Shown here piece after piece: positions 6,802 through 8,400 of a DNA stretch of 8,400 nucleotides. The position numbers were made by a program, and so were the translations under genes. Location: contig JABJMI010000879.1 of assembly GCA_018659505.1 (NCBI GenBank), positions 1 through 8,400 on the forward strand, read 5' to 3'. The stretch comes from Planctomicrobium sp. GTDB lineage: Bacteria > Planctomycetota > Planctomycetia > Planctomycetales > Planctomycetaceae. The notes under the pieces were generated by a model. It was not told where the DNA came from. It made no database searches and saw only the letters and a program-made list of their open reading frames with translations. The stretch's first letter is position 1. Each line of letters begins with the position of its first letter.

Positions 6802-8400
6802 TTATTTTTTCTCCTCCGCGGGCTGAACGCGGATTGAAATTGGTTTCGACACAATAATGTCGACAATGTCTTTAGGTTTCGCTTTTGCTGTCGCGCTTTT
6901 GAATTGTGCTTCCGCAACTTTCACCGCTTGTTCGGCGGCTTTCAGTTTGGCAGCGGCTTCTTGAACTGTTTTCTCGATATCCGCTTTCTGTTCGGGCATT
7001 GCCGACTTGGCGGTCTCAGCGAGTTGCTTCGTTTCTACCGTCAATGTTGTCACTTGACCCTTAGCCTGATTTAGAACCGCCTCAGCGACAGTGACTGCTT
7101 CTGGATGGTATTGATACTTTGCAACGGCACTTCCATAGAAAGCAATAGTATAGTCTCCCGGTGTTGTTTTAAGCGCTGCGAGGTCGAGAGTCACTTCTGA
7201 CTGATCAGCATTGAATGGAGCATCGAAAGCTGGATTCTTATCAAAACCTGTTCCCAGAGTTTTTAGACTCATTTTTGCTCCAGAGAAATCACATCGTTGC
7301 GAGTGAGTGAGTGGAATCGTTAGTTTTTCACCTGCTGTGACTTCCCAGACTTTGTCTTCAATCGCAGCAATAGTCAGCGGCGTCTGTTCTGATCCAGCGA
7401 CAGAGACTGGTATGTCAGCCATCAAGCGTGGGCTGGGAATTTCGCTCCAGGCATTGGGGACTGGCCAAGCCATGGAGGCCATAAGCACAGGTCTCGTGAC
7501 GACTTTTTCGTTGATCGCTGCGGTAGCTGAAAAAGTTGCTTGAGAGAATCCTCGTGGAGCATTTTCATCAGCAGTGATCAACAGCATTCCGTTTGATTTT
7601 CCAGCGGGAATCTTGATGCTCGCTGCGGTTACACCTTGTGGCAGGTTTTCCATTTTCAGATCGATTTCTCCCTCGAAACCATCACGGCGAACGACAACGA
7701 CTTCAATCGGCATTGTGGATCCGCCACGCATGGCGATAGGTTTGGAGAGTGCGTTGCGATCACCATTCCTCAGATTCATATGCAATGCCCAGGCGACGAC
7801 AGCGAAGTCTGGTTCGGCTTTACGAATGATCAGACGATAGACATTACGGGCGTTCTTTCGTGTTCCTCCAAACAGATCTAGAATCTGTAAGCGATGAAGT
7901 CCATCCTCCTTGATTTCGACTTTGCCGAGAATGTCTGGCGAACCAGCGTTGTACGGAGGACCGTCGTAGGAATAACCATTGCTGGAAACTTTGACTGGGC
8001 TGGCGATGTCGCTGAGTTCGACGAGATCAGTGACCTTTTCTTCTGCTCCCGAACCGGTGACATGCTGGACGACAATCGCGGCATCGGTCGGTCGACCAAG
8101 ACGCTCTGAAGCAACTTCGACCCACCAGACCTCGCCCTTCTTGGCATCGAATTCAAAGCGATCAACATCGGCAGCTGGGTAAAAGCTACCTGAGATATCG
8201 CAAGGTAATTGAATCTTTTGTGATTGTTCAGCGTTGTTGTTCGGTTCGACTTCGGCAATCAGTTTTTCATCAGTCAGCCCAACAGGTGGCCACGAGAATG
8301 AGCTCACAGATTGTGTTGACGGCAATCTCGCAACCAGTTCATCCTTCTCAGCAGTCAGTAATGCAAGCCGATAGAAATAGTAGGCTCCGCCGTTAAAGGT
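6802..8400 (-). CDS. Secreted beta-domain protein, PPC-like and Ig-like, 5' end beyond window
   Basis: The reading frame stays open to the right edge, so the N-terminus and any signal peptide are missing; 533 codons are visible. The TTG at 8323-8325 is not the true start, because 25 sense codons precede it, including NGGAYYFYRLAL, which resembles the end of a preceding beta domain. A PPC-like domain (about 7816-8259) opens with EVEPNNNAEQ and includes ADVDRFEFDAKKGE, typical of pre-peptidase C-terminal folds. Next comes an Ig-like segment with MPIEVVVVRRDGFEGEIDL and NLPQGV, then another beta region. Near the C-terminus an Ala/Lys/Glu/Gln-rich helical segment (6877-7086) is inserted before a last strand ending ISIRVQPAEEKK. 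No catalytic motif is visible. The protein is probably extracytoplasmic and may bind polymers or other proteins. It ends one base before the downstream DUF1501 gene, so the two form an operon. Its function is unknown. Confidence 0.85.
   Translation of the reverse strand, partial: TFNGGAYYFYRLALLTAEKDELVARLPSTQSVSSFSWPPVGLTDEKLIAEVEPNNNAEQSQKIQLPCDISGSFYPAADVDRFEFDAKKGEVWWVEVASERLGRPTDAAIVVQHVTGSGAEEKVTDLVELSDIASPVKVSSNGYSYDGPPYNAGSPDILGKVEIKEDGLHRLQILDLFGGTRKNARNVYRLIIRKAEPDFAVVAWALHMNLRNGDRNALSKPIAMRGGSTMPIEVVVVRRDGFEGEIDLKMENLPQGVTAASIKIPAGKSNGMLLITADENAPRGFSQATFSATAAINEKVVTRPVLMASMAWPVPNAWSEIPSPRLMADIPVSVAGSEQTPLTIAAIEDKVWEVTAGEKLTIPLTHSQRCDFSGAKMSLKTLGTGFDKNPAFDAPFNADQSEVTLDLAALKTTPGDYTIAFYGSAVAKYQYHPEAVTVAEAVLNQAKGQVTTLTVETKQLAETAKSAMPEQKADIEKTVQEAAAKLKAAEQAVKVAEAQFKSATAKAKPKDIVDIIVSKPISIRVQPAEEKK
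6811..6817 (-). promoter_or_regulatory. Strong Shine-Dalgarno for the DUF1501 gene at 6800
   Basis: On the minus strand this reads GGAGGAG, 10 bases before the ATG at 6800. It lies inside the last codons of the upstream gene. It decides the DUF1501 start against the longer in-frame start at 6917, which would overlap the upstream gene by 116 bases. Confidence 0.75.
6877..7086 (-). other. Helical, coiled-coil-like insert in the PPC-like protein
   Basis: About 70 codons read as a charged, Ala-rich helical segment, for example AEAVLNQAKGQ and KLKAAEQAVKVAEAQ, with a likely turn at the Pro in SAMPEQ that would make a helical hairpin. Beta-strand-like sequence flanks it on both sides (YTIAFYGSA before, PISIRV after), so the insert appears to sit inside or at the edge of the last beta-sandwich. 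This is read from sequence composition only. Confidence 0.55.

Noticed and set aside
1..8400. CRISPR array, tRNA, rRNA, transposase, phage or defence genes
   Set aside because: I looked for regularly spaced direct repeats, cloverleaf-like arms and known catalytic motifs and saw none. All long frames are explained by the five genes listed.

Overview
The window looks like a planctomycete chromosome (phylum Planctomycetota, probably class Planctomycetia; I cannot name the genus). The main reason is its gene content. Four of the five genes belong to families strongly expanded in, and typical of, planctomycetes: a 'Planctomycete cytochrome C' / DUF1549 / DUF1553 protein, two different DUF1501 proteins with twin-arginine-like leaders, and a large secreted protein with a pre-peptidase C-terminal (PPC)-like beta domain. 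Base composition is moderate, with no region that stands out by eye as foreign.

Layout. Bases 1-308 hold no supportable gene but carry a strong palindromic repeat. A cytoplasmic radical SAM gene (309-1175, + strand) follows. It converges on a minus-strand block and is separated from it by a repeat-type element with CACGGAG/CACTGAG-like arms (about 1186-1356). The minus-strand block has two parts. Downstream, the cytochrome/DUF1549/DUF1553 gene (2796-5186) is followed 25 bases later by a DUF1501 gene (1379-2770). Upstream, a PPC-like gene that is cut by the right window edge (6802-8400) is followed after 1 base by a second DUF1501 gene (5382-6800). A 195-base spacer (5187-5381) separates the two parts and holds an AT-rich terminator-like hairpin and a second copy of the palindromic repeat.

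How the genes may work together. The two minus-strand pairs look like two adjacent transcription units that encode exported proteins. Each has a DUF1501 protein, which has an alkaline-phosphatase/sulfatase-like fold and is probably Tat-exported, made together with a large envelope or extracytoplasmic partner. In one pair the partner carries two CXXCH motifs, and in the other it carries beta-sandwich domains. The biochemical function of these families is not established, so any joint role in redox chemistry or polymer breakdown is inference. The radical SAM gene appears unrelated.

I found no CRISPR array, tRNA, rRNA, transposase, phage gene or defence system. The most interesting non-coding signals are the two hairpin repeats that differ by a compensatory base-pair change and the modular inverted repeat between the convergent genes. 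Several naive longest-ORF starts are wrong, and better ones are given in the entries.
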